The notes beneath the pieces were generated by a model. It searched no databases. It was not told where the DNA came from and was given only the letters and a program-made list of their open reading frames with translations. Position numbers and translations under genes: made by a program. Below are positions 9,145-19,100 of a stretch of 43,167 bases of DNA, in pieces. This stretch comes from Curvibacter gracilis ATCC BAA-807 (lineage in GTDB: Bacteria > Pseudomonadota > Gammaproteobacteria > Burkholderiales > Burkholderiaceae_C). The first letter of the stretch is position 1. The number at the start of each line of letters is the position of its first letter. The stretch covers positions 107,187-150,353 of the forward strand of contig NZ_KI912468.1 in assembly GCF_000518645.1 (NCBI RefSeq). Direction: 5' to 3'.

Positions 9145-9582
9145 CAGACGCGCCCCCCTTGCGCCCGAGGCGCGGGCTCAACCCCAAATGCAGAGGCCTC
9201 TGGCAGCCCCAGGCAAAGCGTCACAAGCTGATCGCCCGCAAAAAACCATCTCATCTCAAGCGTCCTCCCTGCCCGTATCTTGCGCATCCGAGATGCCATG
9301 CAGCCCACGGGCACCTATTTTGAGCGAAGCCCGAGCCTCGACTCCCAAACTCACCGCCACCACAGAACCCAACCCGGCAAGAGCTGATCCAGGTTTCTCA
9401 CTCAACGTCATCCACAGCGGGGCCCAGGGTGAATCTTGATGGCAACATGAGCCCGACCGACGAAGCAGCTTCACTCAGCGAGCCGATGCGCCCTTCAAAA
9501 GGCCATCGGCCTTTGCCTTTCACGCTCACAACGAGGCGCTTATGATGTGCAAAATTCTGTACAACACCTGAAGGAGCCGACC
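9145..9582. other. Intergenic region between cas3 and the toxin-antitoxin module
   Basis: These 438 bases separate divergent units: cas3 to the left and the antitoxin to the right. Both promoters should lie here. Apart from the antitoxin promoter and operator near 9541-9562, I see no repeat, RNA gene or convincing reading frame. A 72-codon minus-strand frame (9256-9474) shows no family motif and was not annotated. Confidence 0.6.
9541..9564 (+). promoter_or_regulatory. Promoter -10 and palindromic operator of the toxin-antitoxin operon
   Basis: TATGAT at 9541-9546 is a good -10 element. It is followed at once by GTGCAAAATTCTGTAC (9547-9562), an imperfect palindrome with six of eight positions paired, which contains the TGTACA-type core (9559-9564) reported for YefM/Phd operators. 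An operator over the transcription start would let the antitoxin-toxin complex repress its own promoter. No clear -35 was found. Confidence 0.55.
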
Positions 9583-9885
9583 ATGGCCATTTCTGCCGGT
9601 GACGTGATTCCACTGTCGCAAGCCAGGGCAAACCTGTCTGAGTTGGCCGACCAGGTGAAAGCGGGGGCCGAGAAGATCATCACCAAGAACGGTGAGAGCT
9701 ATGTGGCCATCATCGACGCCCAACGGCTGGATTACTACCACCAGCTTGAACGCGAACGCATCCACCTGCTGTTGATTGACGACGCGAGCAAAGGCCTCTC
9801 AGACGTCGCAGCAGGAAAGACCAAGGATGCGCACAGCACGCTGCGTGCCATCAAGCAGCGCCGCGCGACCAAGGTGGCTGGATAA
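9583..9885 (+). CDS. Phd/YefM-type antitoxin
   Basis: This 100-residue protein looks like a type II antitoxin of the Phd/YefM superfamily, a DNA-binding protein that neutralises its toxin and represses the operon. The N-terminal part (IPLSQARANLSELADQV, then EKIITKNGESYVAIID) has the typical family layout: a strand, a helix with the LSELxDxV pattern, then ITKNG. The C-terminal half is charged and helical, as expected for the toxin-wrapping arm. The ATG at 9583 has an AAGGAG site at 9571-9576. The frame is open back to a GTG at 9547, but that codon lies in the operator and lacks a binding site. The toxin gene follows after 15 bases. Confidence 0.85.
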   Translation: MAISAGDVIPLSQARANLSELADQVKAGAEKIITKNGESYVAIIDAQRLDYYHQLERERIHLLLIDDASKGLSDVAAGKTKDAHSTLRAIKQRRATKVAG

Positions 9886-9900
9886 GAACGGCCTCGCTCA

Positions 9901-10290
9901 GTGACAGCCAGGCACACCGTCAAACTCACTGCCAACTTCGAGCGGAACCTCGATGTGCTTGAGGCCTTCTTGGTCGATGCCGGGGCTCCGCATGCCTTCG
10001 ACGCGCTGCTGGACGAGCTGACGGATACCGTCATCCCGAATCTGGAACGCTTCCCCGGCATGGGGCGCTTGCTCCTGGAGAGGCCGACTCGCTCCGTCGA
10101 AGTTGCCAACGGTGTTGCTCGCCTGACAAAACAACTCGGCTCCCTCGCCAAGGACGGTGAGCTGCGCGAGTACGTGATGACGCACTACCTGCTGCTGTAT
10201 GCGCGGATCAAGGGCACGGTCTACCTGCTCTCGATTCGCCACCAGCGACAACTTTCATTCGACTTCCAGGCACTTTGGCCTGGCGTCTGA
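9901..10290 (+). CDS. RelE/ParE-family toxin
   Basis: This 129-residue protein resembles RelE/ParE superfamily toxins. These either cut mRNA on the ribosome (RelE group) or poison gyrase (ParE group). The C-terminal sequence YLLLYARIKGTVYLLSIRHQRQLSFD matches the family pattern in which a strand pair ends in a basic xIRHxRxxxxD turn. The GTG at 9901 gives the first codon and no better ATG lies nearby. It is 15 bases from the antitoxin, so the pair is one operon. Whether the target is mRNA or gyrase cannot be decided from sequence alone. The pair sits directly beside the Cas locus, a common place for such modules. Confidence 0.8.
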   Translation: MTARHTVKLTANFERNLDVLEAFLVDAGAPHAFDALLDELTDTVIPNLERFPGMGRLLLERPTRSVEVANGVARLTKQLGSLAKDGELREYVMTHYLLLYARIKGTVYLLSIRHQRQLSFDFQALWPGV

Positions 10291-10454
10291 CCCTTCAGAG
10301 CCCAATGATCGCTGACGGCGGTACTGGGCAGCGGCATGAACAGCCTATCGGACAAGCAGCGCCCTATCGTCAATAGACGGGCAGCAGACAGCGGGCGATT
10401 CGTCAGCACATTGCTTTTGAATCAAGGACTTCTATCCCCCTGAAACCAGAAAAG

Positions 10455-10480
10455 CGGGTCGATGGAACGAGGCCCGTTTT
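10455..10480 (+). terminator. Rho-independent terminator after the toxin gene
   Basis: CGGGTC (10455-10460) pairs with GGCCCG (10471-10476), with one G-T pair, around a ten-base loop, followed by TTTT. An A-run on the other side (AAAA just before the stem) could let it serve the minus-strand racemase gene as well. The rest of 10291-10537 shows no gene. Confidence 0.55.
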
Positions 10481-10537
10481 CCGCATCAATGGCACGCCCC
10501 ATGGCCAAGCGCTGTTGCCCCCCAGCAGATGGGCCCA

Positions 10538-11221
10538 TCAAGCCCCGGCCCCTGGTTCAGGCTGACGCGCAGCCACATCCACAGCCCCCACCGCCGCCGC
10601 CAGCCCCGCCCCCGGGCTGCTGAGCGGCCGAGCCCCTGCCGTGACCAACGCAGCGGCCCCACTCATCGAGGCCTGGGCCAGCGCCACCACCGAGGCGCCC
10701 TGGGCATAGGCGCTGTCTGCGGCCTGGGCCAGGGTGTGCAGGTAACCCTCAATGTCACCCGCCTTGAACAAGGCCCAGGCGCCCGGCACCAGCTGCACCT
10801 CGACCGTGGCACCGGTGGCCTGGGCGGCCTGCTCGAAGAGGTGCGCCGTGGGGCCCAGGGTGGTCTCGACCGCGCAAAGGGCCACGATCTTGCCGCCGGC
10901 CTGGGCGGTGGTGGCGGCGGCTGCGGCCAAGGCGGCGTCTGTTCGCAGGATGGGGGTGGCGGCGTGGGCCAGGGCATCGACAGCAGGACCCAGTGTGGAG
11001 CAGGTGAGCAGCACGGCATCGGCCCCAGGCGCCAAGGCCAGCAAGGCCTGCTGGGTGGCTTGGGCGATCTCGTCACGGAGCCCGCCCGCGCGCTCGGCGG
11101 CGGCCAGCAGGTCGGCCCGCACCTCGTGGTGCAGAACCCCTGTGGGGATGCCCAGCGCCATGGCGGCGGCATCAAACACCGCCACATTGCTTTCAGCGGT
11201 GTGAAGACAGGCGATTTTCAT
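10538..11221 (-). CDS. Asp/Glu racemase-family protein
   Basis: This 227-residue protein belongs to the aspartate/glutamate/hydantoin racemase fold family. It starts MKIACLHTAESNVAVFD, has a Cys in LLTCSTLGPAVDA about residue 72, and VVALAQASMSGAAAL in the C-terminal half. Members usually use two cysteines as acid and base. Here the second position reads AQASM, so only one is obvious. The subfamily may therefore not be a simple racemase; isomerase, decarboxylase or another lyase roles are known in the fold. The frame is open 51 codons further upstream, but the family N-terminus begins at 11221. The substrate cannot be predicted. It stands alone on the minus strand. Confidence 0.78.
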   Translation of the reverse strand: MKIACLHTAESNVAVFDAAAMALGIPTGVLHHEVRADLLAAAERAGGLRDEIAQATQQALLALAPGADAVLLTCSTLGPAVDALAHAATPILRTDAALAAAAATTAQAGGKIVALCAVETTLGPTAHLFEQAAQATGATVEVQLVPGAWALFKAGDIEGYLHTLAQAADSAYAQGASVVALAQASMSGAAALVTAGARPLSSPGAGLAAAVGAVDVAARQPEPGAGA

Positions 11222-11442
11222 GAAACGGTTTACCCCTGTTGTTGGTGGCTGAAGCTGTGGCCGCAGCTTAGCGGACCGGCCAACGCAGGGGCGAATCTGC
11301 TGCGCCGCCCCAAGCCCGATCAACGGCCAAGCGCCGCCCTCCAAGGGCTGGGGCCAACGGGGCCTGATCGCCAAGAATCTGGATCACCGGCCGAGGCACC
11401 CAGCCGCCCCCCTTCCACGCATCCTCCCCCCCGGCTTCAGCC

Positions 11443-12030
11443 ATGACCCACACCACCCCCACCCGCCCCGCCACCCCCAGCGACCTGCCCGCCCTGGCCC
11501 ACATCATCGGCACCGCCTTCGCCGACGACCCCGTGTCGCGTTGGGCCATGGGCTCGCCGGCCCTGGTGGCCGACACGTTCAAGGCGCTGATCGCCCATGT
11601 GTACCTGCCGCGGGGGCATTGCACGCTGCTGGGTGAGCAGGCGGCGGCGCTCTGGCTGGAGCCGGGGGGGCGCAAGCAGCTGCCGTTGGTGGCCACCCTG
11701 GGGTTGGGGCTGAGGCTGCTGGGGCAGGCCCACCCACGCCACAGTTGGCGCGCCTGGCAATTGGACCAGGCGCTGCAGGCCCGGCGGCCGGGGGTGCCGC
11801 ACCTGTACCTGTTTGCGGTGGGGGTGCTGCCTGCGGCGCGGGGGCAGGGCCTGGGGCGCCAGCTGCTGGGCCACACGCTGCGGCAGTGCGATGCGCAAGG
11901 CCTGCCGGTGTTTCTGGAGAACACGCACCCGCGCAACCTGCCGCTGTATGCCAGCCTGGGGTTTGAAGCGCTGGAGACCTATGCGCCGGTGCGGGGCTGC
12001 CCGGTGGTGACGGCGATGTGGCGCCGGTAG
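11443..12030 (+). CDS. GNAT-family N-acetyltransferase
   Basis: This 195-residue protein is a GNAT acetyltransferase, which moves the acetyl group of acetyl-CoA to an amine. The acetyl-CoA pyrophosphate loop is seen in LFAVGVLPAARGQGLGRQLL (RGQGLGRQL, about residues 134-142). The late segment VFLENTHPRNLPLYASLGFEAL is the usual motif B. The N-terminal part (RPATPSDLPALAHIIGTAFADDP) is the normal strand-helix entry. The substrate is unknown. The start ATG at 11443 agrees with the domain beginning. It is divergent from the racemase-family gene across about 220 bases. Confidence 0.85.
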   Translation: MTHTTPTRPATPSDLPALAHIIGTAFADDPVSRWAMGSPALVADTFKALIAHVYLPRGHCTLLGEQAAALWLEPGGRKQLPLVATLGLGLRLLGQAHPRHSWRAWQLDQALQARRPGVPHLYLFAVGVLPAARGQGLGRQLLGHTLRQCDAQGLPVFLENTHPRNLPLYASLGFEALETYAPVRGCPVVTAMWRR

Positions 12031-12058
12031 GGCCTGTTGGCCCGAGGGGGTGCCGACA

Positions 12059-12589
12059 TCAAGCCACGATGGAGCGCTGCAGCAGAAACTCGTCTTGCTG
12101 GTTGAACAGCACTTTGTCGACGCTGCGAAAGCCCAGTTGCATGTAGCCCAGCAGGTGCTTTTTGTCGCAGCTGGCCCACAGCAGGGTGATGCCCTTGGCA
12201 CGCAGGATGGGCAGCACCGCCTCGACCAGGGCGGGCAACACAAAGCGCCGCCCCGCCAGCATGCGCGATGAGAACAGCACCAGCCCCTCGGCCGTCTGCC
12301 CCTGCACCTTGGGCACCGAAAAACCGTAGCGCTCGACCTGCAGGGTCACGCCCATGTCGAGGTTGAGCGCCACCGCGCCGATCAGCTCGGCGCCCACCTG
12401 GGCCACCACGATGCGCTGGCCCGCATAAGGCACCAGGATGCGGGCGCGCTCGTGTTCGGGGTCGAAGGCCCACAGGGTGTCGAAGGTGCCAGGGGGGTGC
12501 TTGCGAAAGGCCTGGTACAGGGCTTTTTCGTAGGCGGCGAGGCGCTCGGGGTCGTTCAGGTTCAGCTCGGTGATGCGCAGTTCGGACAT
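12059..12589 (-). CDS. Hypothetical protein with GNAT-like fold
   Basis: I do not recognise this 176-residue protein with certainty. The order of segments recalls an N-acyltransferase fold: an N-terminal helix (LAAYEKALYQAFRKHPPGTFDTLW), a strand with IVVAQVGAELIGAVALNLD, a conserved-looking centre (SRMLAGRRFVLPALVEAVLP) and a late ITLLWASCDKKHLLGYMQLGF. The last part resembles the GNAT motif where an acyl-CoA-bound helix precedes a GF pair. No classical RxxGxG/A loop is clear. It converges with the GNAT gene and faces the polyketide synthase across a 516-base gap, so a part in polyketide release is conceivable but not supported by the sequence. Confidence 0.5.
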   Translation of the reverse strand: MSELRITELNLNDPERLAAYEKALYQAFRKHPPGTFDTLWAFDPEHERARILVPYAGQRIVVAQVGAELIGAVALNLDMGVTLQVERYGFSVPKVQGQTAEGLVLFSSRMLAGRRFVLPALVEAVLPILRAKGITLLWASCDKKHLLGYMQLGFRSVDKVLFNQQDEFLLQRSIVA

Positions 12590-13105
12590 GGTGGGGGTGA
12601 GGGATGAAGGGCTTGCCGGGGGCAGTATCGGCGCGCCCTTGGCACGCCCCGGGCTGGGCGGCCGGGCCGTCGATCACCGGCAGGGTTCGGGGGGCGCATG
12701 CCTGGCGGTCAACGGCGGGTGGCGGGCCCCCAGGCGGTCAGGGCGTCAGCAGCCCAGCGGGCCATCGGTTGGCCGGGCTGGCCCGGTCGATGACTGGCGG
12801 GTCACGGCCCCGTGATGGGGCAAACCGCCCATTAGAGTGAAACGATGACATCCATTGCCTACCTGATGCGCGCCGATGCAGGCCAATCGTTGACCCATGT
12901 CATTTTCAGCGGCCTGTTGATGCCGCACCCAGGCCCAGGCTTCGGCCCCCCTGTCGTGCCACGGCGCACGGCGCCGCCGGGCTGACGCCTGGCGGGTCAC
13001 CCGCCCCCTTCTTGCCCCACCCCTGTGCAAACACCCTGCAGCGCCCGCTGCGGGGCGGGGTTTCTTTTGCCTTTTGCTTTGTCATCACACCAAGGGAGTT
13101 TTTTC
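12590..13105. other. Intergenic region upstream of the polyketide synthase
   Basis: These 516 bases hold no gene I can support. A 46-codon frame starts at 12845 but has no ribosome-binding site or family motif. A hairpin with a T-rich tail lies at 13042-13068. Promoters for the divergent GNAT-like gene and for the synthase are expected here, but I could not identify them. Confidence 0.5.
13042..13068 (+). terminator. Terminator-like hairpin in the leader of the polyketide synthase
   Basis: CGCCC (13042-13046) pairs with GGGCG (13053-13057), followed by GGG and a T-rich stretch TTTCTTTT. It lies about 40 bases before the synthase start, on the same strand, with no gene on that strand to end before it. 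It could act as an attenuator or block read-through. The stem is short, so the call is weak. Confidence 0.35.
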
Positions 13106-16100
13106 ATGCGTGAGATCGCGATTGTCGGAATCGGCTGCCACCTGCCAGGTGGCGTGCGCAGCCCTGCAGATCTGTGGCACCTGCTGCTCAGCCAGGGCGA
13201 CGGCATGGTGGACATCCCGCCCGAGCGCTGGAGCCTGGAGCGCTTCTACGACCCCGACCCCGAGGTGCCCGGGCGCCTGTACACCCGCCGTGGCGGCTTT
13301 CTGCAGGCCTCGCTCGAAGAGTTCGACCCCGAGTTCTTCGGCATCTCCCCGCGTGAGGCGGCCATCATGGACCCACAGCAACGCCTGCTGCTGGAGGTGA
13401 CGCAAGAGGCCCTGGACGACGCTGGCCACGCCAGCCGGGTGGGCGGGCGGGCGGTGGGGGTGTATGTGGGCGGCTTCACGGCCGACAACATGGCGGCGCG
13501 CCACAACGAGGCCACGCGCCGCGCCATCTCGATGCACACGCCCACCAGCAGCAGCTACACCATGCTGTCCAACCGCCTCTCGTTTGCCTTTGACCTGCGC
13601 GGGCCCAGCATGACACTCGACACGGCCTGTTCGTCATCACTGGTGGCCCTGCACCAGGCCGTGGCGGCCCTGCAGCGCGACGAGATCGAGATGGCCCTGG
13701 TGGGCGGCGTCAACGCCATGCTGCGGCCCGAGACCTTCATCTCGATGTGCAAGGGGCACTTTCTGGCGCCAGACGGGCGCTGCAAGACCTTTGACAAGGC
13801 CGCCGACGGCTATGCCCGTGGCGAGGGCGCAGCCATGCTGGTGCTGCGCCCGCTGCAGGCGGCGCAGGCCGATGGCGACCGCATCTATGCCGTGGTGCGG
13901 GCCACGGGCTGCAACCAGGACGGGCGCACCCCGGGCATCACCGTGCCCTGCGAGCAGGCCCAGGCCGAGCTGATCGGGCAGGTCACGGCGCGGGCCGGCC
14001 TGGCGCCGGCCGAGATCGGCTATGTCGAGGCGCATGGCACCGGCACCTCGGTGGGCGACCCGATCGAGATGGCGGCCATCGGCCGCGTGCTGGGGGCCGT
14101 GGCGGGGCGGCAGACGCCGTTGCGGGTGGGCTCGATCAAGTCGTCCATCGGGCACACCGAGGCGGCGGCGGGCGTGGCCAGCGTGATCAAGGCCGCCCTC
14201 ACCCTGTACCACCGCACGGTGCCGCCGCAGGCGGGGCTGAACGAGCTGAACCCGGCCATCCCCTTTGACGACTACCGCCTGCAGGTGCCGCGTGCGGCCG
14301 AGCCCTTTCCGGCCGGCTATGCGCGCCCTGCGGCGTCGGTGAACGGCTTTGGCTATGGCGGCACCAATGCCCACGCGGTGCTGGTGGCCGCCCCCAACGC
14401 TCCCAGCACCGAGGCACTGACAACGCCCCCGTGCCGGGCCCGCTCGCCGCTGGCCCGCATCTGCCCCGTGTCGGGCCGCAACGAGCCCGGGGCCCGGGCC
14501 TATGCCCTGGCACTGGCCGAAGCCGTGGCGGCGCTGGGCAACACCGACGAGGTGGACGCCTGGGTGGACGCACTCTGGACGCGCCGCCTGCACCACCCCT
14601 GCCGCTTTGCCGTGCCCTACGCCGATCGCGACGAGTTGCTGGCGCGCCTGCGCGAGCTGGGCCAGGGCGGCGGCAAGGCGCCGGTGCGCGTGCTGCCGCA
14701 GCAAGATGGGCCGCCCGGGCTGGTGTTTGTGCTCAGCGGCATGGGCCCGCAGTGGTGGGGCATGGCGCGCGGCCTGTTGACTTCAGACGGCCCGTTTGCC
14801 CAGGTGGCGCGCGAGATCGACGCGATCTTTCGGCCGCTGGCGGGCTGGTCGCTGATCGACGAGCTGCTGCGCGACGAGGCCGAGTCGCGCGCCAGCAGCA
14901 CCCGGGTGGCGCAGACCGGCAATTTTCTGGTGCAGGTGGGCCTGGCGGCCGAACTGGCCGCGCTGGGCATCCGGCCAACGGCCCTGGTGGGGCACAGCGT
15001 GGGCGAGGTGAGTGCGGCCTATCTGTCGGGCATGCTCAGCCTGCGTGAGGCGGTCACCGTGTCGTACCACCGGGCTCGCCTGCAGGCGCAACAGGCGGGC
15101 ACGGGCAGCATGCTGGCCGTGGGCCTGCCCGAGGCGGTGGTGCAGGCCCGCATCACCCACCTGCTGGGGGTGGAGATCGCGGCCGTCAACAGCCCCACGG
15201 GCGTGACCCTGGCCGGGGCCACGGCGCCACTGCAGCAACTGGCCGCCGAGTTCGAGCAAGAGGGCGTGTTCAACCGCCTGCTGCAGGTCGAGGTGCCCTA
15301 CCACAGCCACCTGATGGACCCGATCCTGCCGCCCCTGCGCGACGCCCTGGCCGGGCTGAATCCGCAGGCGCCGCACCTGCCGCTGTACTCCACCGTCACA
15401 GGCCAGCGAGTGAACGCCGATGCCGCCCCCGGCCTGTGGGACGCCGACTACTGGGCCGCCAACGTGCGACAGCCCGTGCATTTTGCCGCCGCCCTCGACT
15501 GCCTGGTGAGCGACGGCCACCGCGCCTTTCTGGAGCTGGGGCCGCATGCGGTGCTGTCGGGCAACGTCCGCGAGATGCTGAGCCGCCGCGGCGAGCCCGG
15601 CGCCAGCGTGCCCACCCTGGTGCGCCAGCAGGCCGACGACGCCAGCCTGCGCGCCACCCTGGCCGAGCTGTACGCCCTGGGCCTGCTGAGCGACAGCGCC
15701 CCACCCGGCGGGCTGCTGGGCCCGGTGCCGCAGCGCGAGCTGCCGGTGCACCGGTTTCAGCGCGTGCCTTTGTGGGCCGAGGTGCCCGACCTGCGGCGCG
15801 ACCGCCTGGGCGACACGGGCGCGCCGGTGCTGCCCGGCCTGCGCACCCGGGCCAGCCAGCCCGAGTGGGAGTGCGATGTCAGCGTGGGCGCCCTGCCCTG
15901 GCTGCGTGAGCATGTGGTGGCCGGCCTGGTGCTGCTGCCCGGCGCCGCCTACCTGGACGCGGCATTGGCCGCCGCCGTGGCCATCACGGGGCGCGAGCAC
16001 CCGGCCCTCGAAGACGTGGTGTTCGTCTCGCCCCTGATCGTGGGCGAGCACGAGGCGCCGGTGCTGCGCCTGTCGGTGGATGAGGACACGCGCCGCTTCA

Positions 16101-19100
16101 CGGTGCGCAGCCGCCTGAACGACGACAGCGACTGGGTGGTGCACGCCCGCGGCCGCATCGTGGACGCCCGGGTCAACCCGCCGGAGGTGCACCCCGTCGC
16201 GGCCCCCGACCTGACCCCCGAAGCCGCACAGAACACCCGCCACATCGATGGCCCCCGGCTGTATGAGCAGCTCCAGGCGGCCGGGCTGAGCTACGGCCCG
16301 CAGTTCCAGCGCATCCAGCGGGCCACAGTGACTGGCGACTGCGTGGAGGCACAGGTGGACGGCCGGCTCAGCCAGCAGCGCCACCAGGCCCACCCCGCCG
16401 TGCTCGACTGCGCCTTGCAGTGCATGGCGGCCTGGGCCAGTGCCGCCCGCCAGACAAGCGATGCCGACACCGCCGCCGCCAGCGGCCCCCTGGTGCCGGC
16501 CGCGGTGCAGGCGGTGCGCCAGTACGGCCCCCTGCCCGAGCAGCTGCATGTGCGCGTGACGCGCCTGGCCCCCCGGCCCGACGAGGCCGCGCTGGTGGCC
16601 CACATCACCCTGAGCGGGCCCGACGGCCGCTGCGCGATGGAGCTGGCCCGGGTGCAGTGTCGACCCATCACGCCGCGCCAGGCGCTGCTGGACGAGCTGC
16701 AGCCGCACTGGTACGAATGGGTGGACACGCCCCTGGAGACGCCCCCGGATACCCCCGTGGACCGGGCGGCGGATGATGCCCCGGCACCGCAGCTGTTCAT
16801 CGTCGGCCTGGGCCACGACAGCCGCAACTGGGTGCGTGCCCTGGAAGCCACCCACCCGGCCAACCGCTCGGTGACGGCGCAGGGCGGCGACCCCGAGGCG
16901 ATTGCCGAAGCGGTGGCGCCCAGGCTGCGCAGCATGCTGAGCGAAACCACGGGCACCGTGACCGTGGTGGTGTGCGCCACCCCGGCCCCGAGGCCGGCCG
17001 GTGCGGCCGGAGCAGCAGATGGAGCAGATGGGGCTGCAGCCGACGGCTTTGACCTGGGCCTGGCCATGGCGGGCCCGGCCACGCTGGCCGGGGTGGCCAT
17101 GGCCGTGCAAGAGGTGCTGGCCGAGCTGGAGGAAACCCAGGTGCACCTGCCCCTGGTGCAGGGCCTGGTGCTGACGCAAGACTGCCCCATGGCGGCCACC
17201 GCGCCCGGCAGCGTGCCGCCCCAACTCAGCCTGGCCACACTGGTGGGTGCGCGCCGCACGCTGCGCAACGAAAACTCGGCCCTGCGCTGGCGCTGGCTCG
17301 ATGTGGACGCGCAGGCCACGCCTGCCAACGTGCTGGCCGCCCTGCACACGATGACGCAGGGCAGCACCGAGATCGATGAGCTGAAGCTGCACGCCGGCCA
17401 GGCACTGGCCCCGCAACTGCAGCGCACGCTGGCCCAGCGCCGCGCGCAGGGGGCGCAGGGGCGCGTGTTGCCCAGCCCCGAGGCCAACTTTGCGATCGAG
17501 CTGCCCGCCTCGCGGCTGCTGGCCGATCTGGCCCTGCGCGAGCTGCCACGGCGCGCCCCCGAGGCCGGTGAAGTGGAGCTGCGCCTGGAGGCCCTGGAGC
17601 TCAACTACAAAGACGCCATGAAGGCCATCGGCCTGCTGAGCGAGAAAGAGCTGGGCGGTACGTATTTCGGCATGAGCCTCGGCATGAGCGGGGTGGGTGT
17701 GGTGACCCGCGTCGGGGCTGGGGTGCAGCGGCTGCAGCTGGGCGACACCGTGGTGTTCGGCACGCGCGGCATGGCGCAGCGCTACGTGACCACGGGCTTG
17801 GACCACGGCTTTTTCATGGCCATTGCGGCCGGCACGCCGGTCACCGAACTGGGCGCCATGGTGCCCTTTCTCACGGCCCATTACAGCGTGGTCCATGCGG
17901 CCCGGGTGCAGGCCGGCGAGGTGGTGCTGGTGCACGGCGGCGCCGGTGGCGTGGGCATGGCGGCCATCCAGGCGGCACGGGCGGCCGGCGCCACCGTGAT
18001 CGCCACGGCCAGCACGCCCGAGCGGCAGGCCGTGGCCAGGCAGATGGGGGCCGAGTTCACGCTCGACTCGCGCTCGCTCAACTTTGTGGAGCAGGTGCGC
18101 CAGCTCACCGGCGGGCGCGGCGCCGATGTGGTGATCAGCTCGGCCCCGGGCGAAATCCTGGCGGCCAATCTGCAGGTGGCGGCCGAGTTCGGCCGGGTGG
18201 TCGAAGTGGGCAAGCTCGACATCTTCACCAACCGACCACTGGCCCTGGCCGCCTTCGAGAAGAACCTGAGCCTGCACGCCATCGACATCGATCGCATGTC
18301 GGCCTTCCGACCCGGGCTGGTGCAGCAATTGCAGACCGAGGTGCTGGGGCAACTGGCCGCGGGCCACTACCGGCCCCTGCCGGGTGAGCTGATCCCGGTG
18401 TCGCGCATGGCCGAGGCCTTCGAGAAGGTGCAGCGCTCGGCCCATGTGGGCCGGGTGCTGCTGGGCTTTGACGACACCACCGCCCTGGTGCGCCCTGCCC
18501 TGCCCAGCACCCGCATCGAGGCCCAGGCCAGCTACCTGATCACCGGGGGCTTTGGCGCCTTTGGCCTGGCCACCGCACGCTGGCTGGCCGCCCGGGGCGC
18601 ACGCCACCTGGTGCTGGTGGGGCGCAGCGGCGCCACGCTGCCCGCCCAGACCCAGGCCGTGGCCGCGCTGCAGGCGCAGGGGGTGGAGGTGATCAGCCGC
18701 CAGCTCGACATCACCCGCCCCGACGAGGTGCTGGCCTTGCTGCAGTCGATGCAGTCGGGTGAGGCCCGCCTGCCGCCGCTGCGCGGGGTGTTCCACACCG
18801 CGGGCGTGATCCAGGACGGCCCCTTCAGCACCTTGAGCGAGCAAGCCCTGCAGGCGGTGCTGGCGCCCAAGGCCCAGGGCGCCTTCAACCTGCACCGGGC
18901 ATTGCAGCAGGCCGGCATCACGGTGGACTGGTTTGTGCTGTTCTCGTCGGTGGCGGCCATCACGGGCACCGTGCCGCAAACCGCGTATGCCGCGGCCAAC
19001 GCCGCGCTGGACGCGCTGGCCCAGCACCGCCGATCGCTGGGCCTGGCGGCCACGGCCGTGAACTGGGGGGCCTTGAGCGGCGGCGGCATGGCCGAAGCCT

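Noticed and set aside
9256-9474. 72-codon minus-strand frame between cas3 and the antitoxin
   Set aside because: No ribosome-binding site, no family pattern, and it lies in a region that must hold two promoters.
12845-12985. 46-codon plus-strand frame before the polyketide synthase
   Set aside because: No clear ribosome-binding site; the second half is Pro/Gly low complexity.
13025-13105. 27-codon upstream extension of the polyketide synthase
   Set aside because: The frame is open, but the ketosynthase begins at 13106 with its own AAGGGAG site, and the extension overlaps a hairpin.
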